The position numbers and the translations under genes were made by a program. Below, piece after piece: positions 23,705 to 36,300 of a stretch of 64,000 nt of DNA. How positions within the stretch are numbered: position 1 is the stretch's first letter; each line of letters opens with the position of its first letter. This DNA comes from Beta vulgaris subsp. vulgaris (taxonomy: Eukaryota; Streptophyta; Magnoliopsida; Caryophyllales; Amaranthaceae): assembly GCF_026745355.1 (NCBI RefSeq), contig NC_079210.1, positions 23,908,268 to 23,972,267 on the forward strand. The letters run 5' to 3'. A model generated the notes under the pieces. That model made no database searches and was not told the DNA's origin. It saw only the letters and a list, made by a program, of their open reading frames with translations.

Positions 23705-24827
23705 ATGTCGTCGGCGAACTTCACCTCTGTTTCATCTAGGGGTGCTTATCGAGCGAGCCGAGCCCGAATAGCACTGGGCTCGGCTCGAGCTCGTTTAAAA
23801 TTTCCCAAGCTCGGCTCGGCTCGTGAGCTCGCCGAGCTTGGGAGAGCCGAGCTCGAGCTTGGCTCGTGATGGAAATTTGGGGCTCGAGCTCGTTTAGGCT
23901 CGGCTCGCGAGCTCGTTTAGGCTCGCTCGGCTCGAAGTAGGTGAGCTTGTTCACTCACCCATCATATGCTTTTATAACTTGATTTTCCTCTTAGCATTGC
24001 TAAGATTTCAATGTGGGACTCCATGATTTGTTAAAGAAAAACAAACTCATTATCCCCATTTCAATGTGTAACTCCATGCTTATATAACTTGGAATCCCTC
24101 TTAGCATTACTAAAATTTCAATGTGGGACTCCATGTTTTGTTAAGAAAAAAAACTCATTATACCCTTGTTTTATTTACATATGTTTTTATAACTTGGAAT
24201 CCTTCCTAGCATTGTTAAAATTTCAATGTGGGACTCCATGTTTTGCTAAAAAAAAAATTATCAAATATTTTAAGTATTAAATAATCAAATATTTAAAAAT
24301 ATACTTCATTCCCTCTATGAAGAAAATAAAGTATAGTTTTTGTTTCCAACCAAGGAGATACAAAATTAAACTTTAAGTTGAAGTAAAGATAGTAGCTATT
24401 TATAAAGAAAATAAGGTTGATCCTTGTTTTCTTAACCAATGTGGGACTTTAGTGCCTAGTGGAGTAGAGGTGAAGTTGGATCACAAATTAAAATATATAA
24501 TTTGTAATCTAAATTAAAATATAATTTGTATTAAATTTTTTTAATGTAAAATATTTTTTTAATATAATTTTTTTTTAGTGTAAAATAATAATCGAACTGT
24601 TCACGAGCTTTATGAGTCGAGCTTTGTCTAGCTCGGTTCGGCTCGTTTAAGTCTCGAGCCGAGCCCGAGTTCGAGCCGAACTTTGACCGAGCCGAGCCCG
24701 AGTTCGAGCCGAGCTTTGACCGAGCCGAGCCCGAGCTGCTAGCTTGTTAGACTCATTATCACCCCTAGTTTCATCCATCAGACCATCACCGCCACCTCCT
24801 TCTGGTTCTGGGCATGGCATTGCAGCT
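23705..24827 (+). pseudogene. Possible host exon split by the hAT element
   Basis: Removing the hAT and one TSD copy leaves an ATG-started frame of 28 codons (MSSANFTSVSS, then a short proline/serine-rich part) ending in TAG, followed by a plausible splice donor (AG|GTAATT at about 24831). I do not recognise the protein, and the frame is short enough to be chance. It is recorded because the hAT sits inside what may be coding sequence. Confidence 0.25.
23729..24765. mobile_element. Non-autonomous hAT element, 8-bp TSD GTTTCATC
   Basis: The element spans 23737-24757 (1021 bp). It begins TAGGGGTGCTTATCGAG and ends CTCATTATCACCCCTA, giving an inverted terminal TAGGGGTG. The perfect duplication GTTTCATC (23729-23736 and 24758-24765) is the 8 bp expected of hAT. 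Both subterminal zones (23740-23940 and 24600-24750) are dense in GAGCCGAGC and GAGCTCG words. The middle (about 23960-24480) contains three direct copies of a TTTCAATGTGGGACTCCATG segment. There is no transposase. Confidence 0.95.
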
Positions 24828-25241
24828 TAGAGGTAATTATTTGCCATTTCTCTACTTCAACTTAGCCTCGCTTTGCTATTCTTGGTCCCGAGCTTAGGGA
24901 GCATGTAGGATGTACAGTAGTCGAGTGCTGCCAGCAGCTGTTTATCTTGCTGCCATTTCTCTACTAGATAATTTAAGAGAGGGATATGAGGAGAAGATTA
25001 GGTCAGCGAGAAACTCGGTTCTAGATTTATTACATTACATGATATAACATAATTAAGTGCAAAGATAATATAGGAGAGGGATATGGGAAGAAGATGGGGT
25101 TATAGAGAAGATGGGATCAATCATCAATGGGGTTCTTGATATTGGTAAATAATAATAGGATAGGCCAAGCTGGGGCCGAGTTTGGGGTTGCTTTAAATGG
25201 GTTGGTTCATTAGTTTTTTTCGGTCGTTTCCGGTGTCGTTT

Positions 25242-25364
25242 ATGCATAAAGATAATGATTCATTGGCAGAGCAATGGAAGGATTTGAGGTTTTCGGATGC
25301 TGGTTTTGATGGAGCAGTTGAAGACGAGCTTTCGAGTTTTAACCTGAAGGTTGCTGGGAAGTGA
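25242..25364 (+). CDS. Small unrecognised ORF, 40 codons
   Basis: An ATG-started frame with balanced, protein-like composition (it includes SLAEQWKDLRFSDAGF and ends NLKVAGK), followed by TGA. It could be the last exon of an otherwise lost gene, possibly together with the exon-like piece at 23705. I do not recognise the family. Confidence 0.25.
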   Translation: MHKDNDSLAEQWKDLRFSDAGFDGAVEDELSSFNLKVAGK

Positions 25365-27316
25365 AATTAAAATCCCATGATCACTATGTTTTTATAATCT
25401 AATGTGAACGCATAGATTCAAAATTAGAGGAATGGAACAAAATTCAACTTACTCTTCATTCCAATGCATGCATACTGGGTTAACAAAGATAAATAAATTA
25501 CTTTGAAGATATATGCATGCATACTGTTACTTTTTTAATATACATTTCTATGCCTTATCATTGGATTAATCAATAATATTCATGTTATGGCAGGTGTTGC
25601 CGACTGTAGAATTTGGAATCAAAAATGTTAGATCTTGTCTTGCGGTTCTAGTTAATATTTGCAAAGTATTTCATCAATTACACATGGGGGTGAATATTTG
25701 TTATATGAGCAAGTGAGGATAAGGACAGCAACTATGATTAAGTACTATAGCTAGACTACTATGAATATACGTTTTTTAAAAATTAAAACTCGTAATAAGA
25801 GACGAATGCTTAATTATTCCGTCTCAAATTTGAGACATCCTAAAAAATAATCATTTCAATTTTGAGAGATTTTGAGAAGCACTCTAAAAAATTCCACCTC
25901 GAATTTGAGACGAAAATTTCGCATAAACGCTTCCTATAGGGGCGTCTTGTTTTCTGTCTCAAAACTGTCTCTAGCTGCAATTTGAGATGGATTGTAGTAT
26001 TGTACCCATTTAGAGACAAAAATTTAAGTCTCTAATTAGGATTTATATTGTAGAATAATAGACTTAGCTACGATATTCAACTGAACATTAAAAATGTAAA
26101 ATTTCTATATTGCAATAACAAATTTAGAAATTAAACTATCACGACAACTACTTTTTCTGTCTTTTTCTACTAGAACAATGAGTTTGGGCATGATTTGTAA
26201 GAAGAAAAAAAAAGATAATTTAGCATAGAGGATTATACTAGAATAGGGGATAAGTAAATCCTTAATAAAGTAAATACAACTTTATGAGGCAATTTGAGTA
26301 ATTAATGATGGTTTTATTAACATAAAACAAAGACGATGTTATTAAGAGTTGATTTTTTTTTTTTATATCAAAAGTTAGTGATTCGAATAGATGAAACTAC
26401 TCAAAATGAATGTTGCAATAGAAAAAGAATGGAGAAATTATACAGCAATTGTGTCGAAAAATCTCATTTCACATCAACAATGTTGACAAAAAATTTACAA
26501 AAATAAATAAACATTGCACGGGCTTAAAAACTAGTATACAACAAGAACAAATGTGTGAAATTATTACAAAAACTTATTGAAGTATAACTTGAATCATTAA
26601 AAAATAATAATAAAAAATCTTATAAATTCTCTAAAAAAAATTATTAGCGCCTGATTTTAAAATTAGCACAGGAACCCCAAATTATTTAATACGTTCCTGA
26701 AACAGAGTAAAATTGAACTCCAAACTCCCATGAAAGGAGATAAAGAACCCAAAATTTGAGTATAAAACTTTCAAAAAGAGAAAATAAGGGATTACTAATA
26801 ATAAAAGCAATAAAATCTAGTAGAAAAAAAAAAACTTACCATCAACAACCCTGAATTAGAAGAAAATATTAGGGCTTTTTAGGAGGACGAGGAGAAAAGA
26901 GAAAGGAGGCTATGCGTCGAACCTTTCTTGTTTTGTAGTTAAACATATAAATGGCCTAGATTGTCTCTTTAAAATGATGTGCTTAGATTTACTACAATTA
27001 CAAACTACAATAGCTACAATTTTGTCGTAGCCATTGAAAAACTTTCTTAGAGCACATAAAAACGGTTAACCATGTTCACTTCATTGAGGAAATGAAGCAT
27101 GAAGTTGATTCCGATAATAACCCATTGGCCTAGTCAACATCATATCTACACGTTAATAATAGAAAGATAACGCTAGCACTACACAGTAGTAGTTGTCTAC
27201 AATCCCATTAAAAATCTGCACGAGTAATCTGTATTTTAGTAATGCTTAAAGCCCTACTTATTAGCTCCTCCACAGTTATGTCAGTATTTGTTGTGCAAAC
27301 AGAAGTTCCTGAATGA
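25365..27316. other. Intergenic AT-rich DNA with decayed repeats
   Basis: No gene seen. At about 25800-26040 direct and inverted GAGAC-type words (GTCTCAAATTTGAGAC) suggest a decayed DNA transposon. At about 26515-26534 the plus strand reads GCACGGGCTTAAAAACTAG followed by T, like the Helitron 3' ends at 53293 and 43679. The part just below 27317 should contain the 3' untranslated region of the E2 gene. Confidence 0.5.
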
Positions 27317-30300
27317 TCAGTTCAAAAACTTCTCACAGTCCTTGGACCCATTATTGATAAAATATTTGATGAGAGGTTTCATCATCTTAGCAACCTCAGC
27401 TTTAAAGTTTGGAGAGCCGGGCTTTGGAGCGTTGTCACCCTCCTCCAGCCATTTCTTAACACAACAAGCAACCTCAGCGCCATCAACATATGCCTTGCAT
27501 GCCCTTATGATGTCATAAGCACGAACACGGAAGTGCCCAGAAACTAGATCCTCAAAATGCTGCAAGAGAAGTTGATTGTCTAGTTACAAGTTCAAATAGT
27601 TAAAAGTGCAGAATGATAACACTACAATCTGCATAACAATAAGCAGTACAGCACCATGGGAATGAGATGTTTCCTGGCATTAGAAACACCAGAAGCTAAT
27701 TACTAGCAGACCTCTGAGCATGAGAAAACTCACCATTTACAAAGCACGGCTCAGCCCTCCCCCTTCCCCAAAACAAAAATGGCAACATCAATTTCTTTCG
27801 AAGAAGCCTTCTAACATTGGAAGAATTGATTGACAGTCAATCATTTCTTACAAAAAATTGATACCTTTCAGCGTTGGCAAAAAATGGAATCAGCCTTTTT
27901 CTTTTTTCTTTTGGACCACCAGGTGGAGGGGGAGCTGAATTAAACATAATTGACATTTCAAAGAAGATGAAGTTGTGCAGTAAACAGAGTCATACCTGTG
28001 GTGGATTCCGAATTGTGTACATCATCTTTTTCAAGGATTTAATAAAAATATCTTCACTATACTCCTTGGATCTTTTCCTCCCCTCTTGCCCCTTGTACGT
28101 CTTTTCATACCCAGGTTCATTAAAGAACGGCTCCGCATTCAGAATCAAAGCCTGAATAGAGACCAAAACTTGAAGCATTGTTGACTTGTTTGGAAGCCAC
28201 ATCTCATCTCGTCCACCAGTCCAAGTGTTCAGCAGGCTCAAGCAGACTTTTCCACATTCATACAGGTTGGGATTTAGTCGAAAGCCACTCGAATGATAAT
28301 GGACCATCTGGCATATATATTTCTTAAGAGTGAATATTTTAAAGCATAAATTATTGATCTACATAGTTAGAGAAAATTGGTAAGTAGTCACAAATAATGG
28401 CACTGGTAATGCATTTTAATGTAAATTTGTGAAGGAATTTGCTAAGGCCCAATATAAGCCTCCTCTGCTGTAAACTTATCATAGGAAGAGAAAGAAGACA
28501 GAAGGTTCTAGAGGGTGATAAGTAACCTGAACTATCTTACTGCACACCAGGGGAGAAGAATTTGAGCAAGGGAAGGAATCTTTGTCAGAAGTTTGTTATG
28601 ACCTCAGGCCAGCTCAGCAGTATATAAATCTATAATAAACAGCCAATAGGGCAGAGAGAAAAGGCATCCAGAAAATGAGTGAGAATGTCATGCACTAGGA
28701 GAGACCTTACCTCTCGAAAGTAAGGAGTCGTAATCCCTTGGTTACTCTGATCAGGAATACAACTTACTATCTGGTTACTTGAATTATGTGTATTTCAATT
28801 CGTGCTGTGATTTTGTTAGTTCTAAGGTTCGCCTTAGCAATTGGTATCACAGCACGTTTTGTTTTAGAGCCGGGAAGAAATGGTGGCCAATGGAAATACT
28901 CAACGCATTGAGCAGTCAGAACAGAGGATGGCTGAGCTTCATGGTTCGCTTTCTCAGGAGGTAGAATCTGTGGTGAGCAAGGCAATGTTGGTGTTCCAAC
29001 AAACTCTCACTGCTCACATTGTGGACAGTTTGGAGAAGGCTAACCAGAAACTGGCACAGGAATTCACTTCTCTGGTTCTCTCTCACATCGACTAGAAGGG
29101 CGCATTACCAGGGCTAGGGCTAGGGCTAGGGCTAGGGCTAGGGCTAGGGCTAGGGCTAGGGCTAGGGCTAGGGCTAGGGCTAGGGCTAGGGCTGACCATG
29201 AGACAATGATCGGAAGTGGTCGGCATTAACAAGGGAGGTTTCAGGTGGAGATACGTGCCACCCTTGAAACCAAACAAGTGGTGGAGGAAGCACCGGACAA
29301 CTCTCGCCCCGGTGAGGGACAGCAACGAACAGGATGGGAGGAACGGGTGAGGAGTGTTAATCAAGGAGATGCAGACCAAGAAAATGATTTGGAGCATCGT
29401 TTTGACAACGTGGAAGAGCAGGGTATCAGGAAGGATATCATGGTGGTGGGTGGCAAACCAAGAAGTTGGTTCTGCCCCTCTTTAACGGATCTAACCCTTA
29501 TGGATGGATTATTCGAGGGGACAATTTTTTAGTTTCTGCTGGTTGAAGGAGGTAGAACATGTGGAAGCAGCGGTGGTGTCATTTGGAACAGATGCTCCTC
29601 GTTGGTACCAGTTGGGGCAGAGTCGGCGGCTAATCCTTCATTGGTTAGAGAAGAAGCGCATACTATTGAGGGAGTTTTGGCCAACCGCCACGGGTTCACT
29701 GCACGACTAATGGTTAGATCATCACCACCTAAAGGGGGTGGAGGAGTGCCGACGAAGGTTCATCGAACTCATCGCCCCATTGGAAAGAATACCGGAGGAG
29801 ATGGCCTTTGGAATATTCATAAGTGGGCTAACCGATAGTATAAAGAGTAAACTATGGGTCAATGGGCCCAGGATACTTGAAAAGGCCATGAAAAGCAGGC
29901 CCTGAAAATAATAACAAAATAGATAAAAGTACGTGGTGTGAAGTTATGGGCCTATTCTAGTGCCAAAAGTTCCTCCGCTTACCAATAGCTATCATTCCCC
30001 CAATCCATTTAAAACCAACCAAACCCAACTAAACCAATACCAAGCCTCACCCAAACACATACCAGCGACACAAGTCCCTGGCCGCCCTATTGGAGAGCTA
30101 AAAAGGCTCAATGAGAAGGAGTAGCAGTACAAAAGAGAGAAGGGTCTCTGTTTTAAATGTGATGCTAAATGGCATGTGGGATCGTTGTACCAGAAAAGGA
30201 CTGAATGTTCTCCTCAATCAGGAGGAAGAAGAAGTTGACTATGGTGACCAATTCTACCTGACCCACTTTGACTTTTTCACCACCACAACTGACAACTCCC

Positions 30301-33300
30301 AGCTAGAAATTTCACTCAACTCAGTGATGGATATCCCTAGCCCCCGAGAACCCTTAAATTAGAGGCCACTGTACAAGGAGAAAGGGTGAAAATCAATATT
30401 GATCTTCGTACTACCCATGAAAACTATGTTACCTGGACTCGGCTAGGAGTGTCGGATATGGGTACGGATCCGAGTGTCGGGTACGAAAATTCCAAAAAAA
30501 TCAGGACACGGCTCTCTTCGAAATTTGGACACGGGTACGGGTACGCGAAAATAATATTTTATAATATAAAATTTAATTATTAATATTACTTATAATTCAC
30601 GAAATTAAATTTAAGAATGAAGAGTGAAGACACAGATATGGAAAATTTCAAAAAATAAGGGAACAAAAAAAAGGTCAAAAAGATAAGGTATGTACAGTAC
30701 GATATTTGAAAAGAAATAATTAATATTCAAAATCTCTTTGGTTGCTGTCAAAAATATAAAAAAAATCTCCTTACCCACCAATCTTTTTAATTAAAAAAGT
30801 TAAAACAAACCTCTTTGCTCACCCATTCTGTTCATTTTCTCCTTCTTCACTTCGACCGTTCAGTACCTCACCCCTTCTCTCGCCCTAAGTCAAACACAAA
30901 GTAGAAGATGGATCTTCATTTTTGCCGGTGAACTCGTCGAATCATCGACGGCGATGCAAATTTAACTAATAAATGAGCCTTGTCTTAAAATGCAAAAGCC
31001 CCACTATCTCTGTCTCGAAGCTTTCGCTTTCAATTTTCAGATCTAGGATTTACTACTCGAACCCTAGATCTGAAAATTGAAGGTGATATCGTTATTATTT
31101 GGTAAAAAACAATATCCAATTCTATGAATTTGAAGGTATGGAGCGCAATTGGTAATAGATCTCGTGTTTTTTCTTTATTTGTATCTCTTTGTTAGATCTA
31201 AGTATTCTGTTTCTCCCTCTTGTACTTTGGTCGTGTCCGAGTGCAAAGTGAAGGATCCAACACGTATTCCGTACCCGTGTCAGTGTAGTGTCGTACCGAC
31301 ACGGGTATTTGGCAAAATTTGCCGAGTTCGAGTAACAGAGCATAAAAATATATCCTTAGAAAAGTCTGAAGGCTAAGGAATTTAGGGATGGAAATGGATC
31401 GGGTTCGGGGCTGGTGGAGCTTCACCCGCATCCATCACCCGCATCCATCCATCCGTCATCCAACAGTTGAACGGGTGGGTCGGGTGGTTAACGGGTGAGC
31501 AGATATATAACAATTTTCAAAAAAAATTACGCCATAAGATGCATATTTATTAAAATTTTCAAGTAAAAAATTTAACCATGTAAAAAAAAACATATGTAAT
31601 TGACAAAATGGATGATGGGTGGATGTTAAGCAGGTGATGGGTCGGGTGATGGATGAAAAAAATCTCACTCGCATCCAACCTGCATCCATCACCCGCTTCA
31701 CCCGCCACCCGCTTCACCCGTCAAACGCTTAATAAAATTGGGTTAAGCGGATGATGGATCCCATCTCGAAAACATTTGGGAAATCTCTTAGAACTGGAGC
31801 TGTATGGAGAAGGGGAATGCAAGAATGTGGAGTTAATGATGCAAGGGATTCAGGTGATTAACGACTTCTTACCCCTACTGTGGGTAACTTTGACCTCATA
31901 CTAGGCATTAAATGGCTTGAAATATTGGGAACCATGACCAAATATTGAAACACCCTGACCATCACCTCCAATCATGGTGTTAGAGACTCACTTTGAGAGA
32001 AAATCCATGTATCTCACTTAACTCTATGCTCACACTATGAGGAAGAAGAAAGGGGGGAAGCTGCTACCATGGTGAAGGAAGGAAACTTAGGTCTGGAACG
32101 TCCAATAGACTTACTTTCGATATGAAAAACATACGGGGAGGTATTCACATGCCTTCTTGCTTACACCCCCCCGGGAAATCATGAGCATAGTTTCACCGCT
32201 AAACATGGAACACACCCGAATAGTGTTAGGCCCTATAAATACCCGAGAAAGATGAAACTGAAACTTTGATCAAAGATATGTTGTGAAGTGACATTATTCA
32301 AACTTCCCATTGTGCTTATTCTAGTCTTGTACTCTTGGTTAAAAAAAAAAGATGGCTCTTAGCATTTCTGTGTTGATTATAAAGCACTTGAAGAAAGCAA
32401 TTGTTCTAGAAATCCATGTGATAGATGAGCTCCTTAATGAGCTACATAGACTTGAACTCAAATCTGGATATCACCATATTCAAATGAGGCAAGAAGACAT
32501 TCCTAAGACTGCCTTCATGAGTGGCACTGTGAGTTTTTTGTTATGCCAATTGGCTTAACCAATGCTCCAACTACATTCCAAGCACTCATGAATGAGGTCT
32601 TCAGACCTTAACTCATAAGGTTTGTATTAGTCTTTTTTATGATATTCTCATCTACAGTGAGAATATGATGGAGGAGCATGTAGATCACATGTTGGATTAG
32701 CCAGAACCCACTTCTTTGAGGAAATGAAAAGGCTTCATAGGCTTAACAGGTTATTACAGGAAGTTTGTATAAGGGTCTGCAGCATTGCATGGTGGTCTCA
32801 TAAGCTACTAAACCCTTCCTACAACTCCTTCCTAGCCATGCCTAATTTTAAGCTTTTAATTGTGATTAAGGCTGATGCATGTGGATATGGATCAGGGCAG
32901 CTAAAGGAGGGCCATCTCGTTGCATATTTCAGCAAGACTCTAAGACCAAGGGCCAAGTGCAGGTCCATATATGAAAAAGAGCTCATGGTTGTGGTCCTAG
33001 CGATGCAAAAATGGAGACATTACCTACTTGGCAGGCACTTCATTATCCATTCAAATCAACAAAACACTTGCTTGAGCAAAGGGAAATAGGACCCTTGGCA
33101 AGCTACTTGGGTTTGATTTTGACATCAAATAAAAACCTGGCCCTAGGAACAAGGTGCTCATGCATGCCTTGTCCAATGGGTTTCCTCCTCTTGCTCACGG
33201 TACACATTGGCCCATTTTCCACAAATAGACCAAACAAGATCCGCACATTAGTACCAAAATTGGCAATGGCAACAGCACACATTGAACTATATGAAGGGGT

Positions 33301-36300
33301 TTCCTTTGGATCTATTGAACTATAAAAGCATATTGGTGTTACCTAGGGGAATTTCATTCATAGACATTGACTTCCACTCTTATTCTTACAACCACTTCCC
33401 GTTCCCAACCAGATATGAGAAGATGTGTCCATGACTTTGTGGAGGGCTTACTCAAGTCTTTAGGCATGTATTCTATCTTGGTTGTGGTTGGAGGGTTGTC
33501 CACGTTTGGCCATTTCATTTCCTTAAAACATCCATATAGAGCACAAACTGTGGCTAAATTCTTCATTAAGTAGTGCGCTTCTATGACTTTGTGGAGGGCT
33601 TACTCAAGTCTTTAGGCATGTATTCTATCTTTGTTGTGGTGGGTAGGTTGTCCAAGTACGGCCATTTCATTTCCTTAAAACATCCATATACAACACAAAC
33701 TGTGGCTAATTTCTTCATTAAGTAGTGCGCTTGCATGGGTTTCCCTCCACTATTGTGTCAAATAGGGATATAAGTTTTCATGAGTATCTTTAGGAGAGAG
33801 CTCTTTAGGCTAAGCATAGTTCGAAAATACAGTTTAGGTCACGGTCGCGGTAACGATCACGGTGATGCGGGAACGGGGATAATGCAATTGTAAAACCGCT
33901 GAATATCGGCTTAAACCATGAAATATCCTGAAACCTGCCTAAAATGCGTTTTTTTACACCTTTACGATACGGGTAATATCGGTTCGGTAGATTTGAAAAC
34001 CTTCACGGTACAATGCGGCTTTGTTTTGACACCATGGGCCAAGTACTTCCTACCATCCTCAGTCGTCCATTGGTCGGACCGAGGTGGTCAACAAGTGCTT
34101 GGAAGTTGGAAGCATGTTTGAGATGCTTCATTCAAGGGAACCCAAGGAGTTGTGCAGCTTGGCTTCCTTGGGCAAAGTATTGGCATAATTCTTTATTTCA
34201 CTCCTCTACTAATTGCACTCCTTTCAAGGCTCTCTATGGTCGGGAACCCCCTTCCCCTTCTCTTCATAGATGTGAAAGAGGCAGCTGTGAGTACTTTAGA
34301 AAAGTTGTTCCATAGACTCCATTTTGGATGAACTAAAATCTCAACTCCTCGAAGCTCCGTACAATATGAAGAAAGATGCAAGTGCACTAATAGAGGAGAG
34401 AGGTTCAGTTAGTCCCAGAAGATATGGTGTATCTTAAACTCCCGCCTTACCGGCAACGGTCTTTGGCTAAAAAAACATTATGACAAACTAACTCCTAGGT
34501 TCTATGGGCATTACCACGTGTTAGCTAAAGTTGGTGATGTGGGCTTGTGGCTTGTTAGAGTAGCCTTAAGATGCCAAAATTCATCCCGTATTCCATGTGT
34601 CCCAATCAAAGAAAGCCATTACTAACCCACGTGTCTTTCCCACCATCCAGGATGTTTCACCACAAGCTATCCTAGGAGTGCAGCACACAACGTCTGTGTT
34701 GTTGCTTCTAAAGTATTAGTGCAATGGACTAGCTTGCCTCTTTTCGATGCTACCTGGAGGTCTCATCTTCCAAGAGGATAAGGTGGCAGTTTGGCTAGGA
34801 GGGTAATGCTAAGGCCCAATATAAGACACTTATCATAGGAAGAGAAAGAAGAAAGAAGGTTCTAGAGGATGATAAGTAACCTCAACTATCTTAGTGCACT
34901 TATCACCACGGGAGAAGAATGTGAGCAAGGGAAGGAATCTTTCTGAGAAGTTTGTTATGACATCACTAAATGTCTGTCATAAATAGCCAATAGGCAGAGA
35001 TAAATAGCCAATAGGCAGAGATAAATAGCCCATAGGGCAAAGAGAAAAGGCATCCAGATATTAAGTGAGAATATGGTTAAGTAGGAGAGACCTTACCTCT
35101 CGAAAGTAAGGAGATGTAAATACAATTTACTATCTAGTTACTTGGATTCTGTGTACTTCAATTATTGTTGTGATTTTGCTAGTTCTAAGGTTTGCCTTGG
35201 CAGAATTCGCATATCAATATCTATTGTAATGCTACTTTACCCCCTAAAACATCTATTTTTCTCCTAGAAACCCATTACAATTTAGTTTAAAAGGTGCAAG
35301 GTGCACCAACGCACAAAGCACAAGGCGAATGGAGGAAAAGACGCAAACCGAAAGCGTACACATTAAGTAGGTGAGGCGCACCTTTGGTGCCAAAAACCTT
35401 AAAATCAATTGTAGGACATATTTTATACTCAAATGAACTTAAAAAAATTTACAAAAATATTAGCTGTTACTCCCTCCGTCCCTAAATAGAGTGCTCATTT
35501 CTTTTGGGCACAAGTATTAAGAAGAAATCATGTGTAGGACCTTAGTGGTATTAGATCATAATTAAATATAGAAGTTGGTACACTTTTTATATATTTTTTA
35601 TTAAGGAGAGAATGTGGATCATATGGGAAACTATAAAAGTTGAAAGCAAAATATTATTTAATTGGTGAACCCATACTAAATAAGGAAATGGGAAATCTAT
35701 TTGGGACAAACATAAATGGAAAAATGGGCACTCTATTTAGGGACAAAGCGAGTATAATTTAAAAATGTAAGATACTGCTTAGTGCCATCAATACATTTTT
35801 TTTGCTTTTAAAATTCTCTCCACTCAAAAGTTATCTAATTTTTCAAAAATGTTCTATCTCTAATCTCAAAATAAAATAAGAAAAGACGAGGAGGTGAGTC
35901 ACGTGACTATTTAGAAAGGGGAAGTACCTAGAGGTTACAGTTGTACAAGTTGAATTCTAAAAGAAGGATGAAAGAAACCGGAAAAAAAAAGAGAAGAGAG
36001 AATTAAAGGGGAACAGATCGAATAGATAGAACTAACTTGGAAGCTTCTCCGGCAACGATCACCAGCAGATGTGCCGGAAACAACTAGAGAAAAAAGAAGA
36101 AGGAAAGAAAGAATAAATAAAGAAAAGAAAAACGAAGAAAGAAAGACAAAAGAAGAAGAGAATAGCATCAGGCGAGTAGAGGCAGAGAAAAACCTCGAGT
36201 TCTAGGGTTTCAACCAAGGTAGGTGGCCCACACGCGCGCTTCGAACCAAAGGGAAAGGCGCACAAAAGCATGTGTGCATCGCATTGTTCGCCTCATCTCA

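Larger units (their letters stand above)
31790..34650 (+). pseudogene. Gypsy pol remnant: RT, RNase H, integrase
   Basis: RT remains include [21 protein letters not shown] (as YHQIRM in family members) and [10 protein letters not shown] (about 32425-32525), with a short link to [12 protein letters not shown] out of frame (about 32550-32580). RNase [11 protein letters not shown], then [11 protein letters not shown] and [19 protein letters not shown] (about 32865-33035). Integrase: [18 protein letters not shown] (about 33470-33525), and near the end [11 protein letters not shown] (about 34225-34255). Frame breaks, a 152-bp duplication and a foreign insert at about 33830-34020 disable it. Confidence 0.85.
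28435..35207 (+). mobile_element. Ty3-gypsy LTR retrotransposon inside E2 intron 4, TSD GAATT
   Basis: A full-length element (28440-35202) is flanked by GAATT (28435-28439 and 35203-35207). LTRs of 400 and 396 bp start TGCTAAGGC and end GCCTTAGCA or GCCTTGGCA. RT and RNase H precede integrase, so it is Ty3-gypsy. It lies antisense to the host gene. It is dead: gag and pol are in pieces, with at least three foreign or duplicated blocks inside (30430-31345, 31380-31760, 33583-33734). Confidence 0.93.

Noticed and set aside
29092..29397. Minus-strand frame with a Ser-Pro run
   Set aside because: By-product of the GGGCTA array on the other strand.
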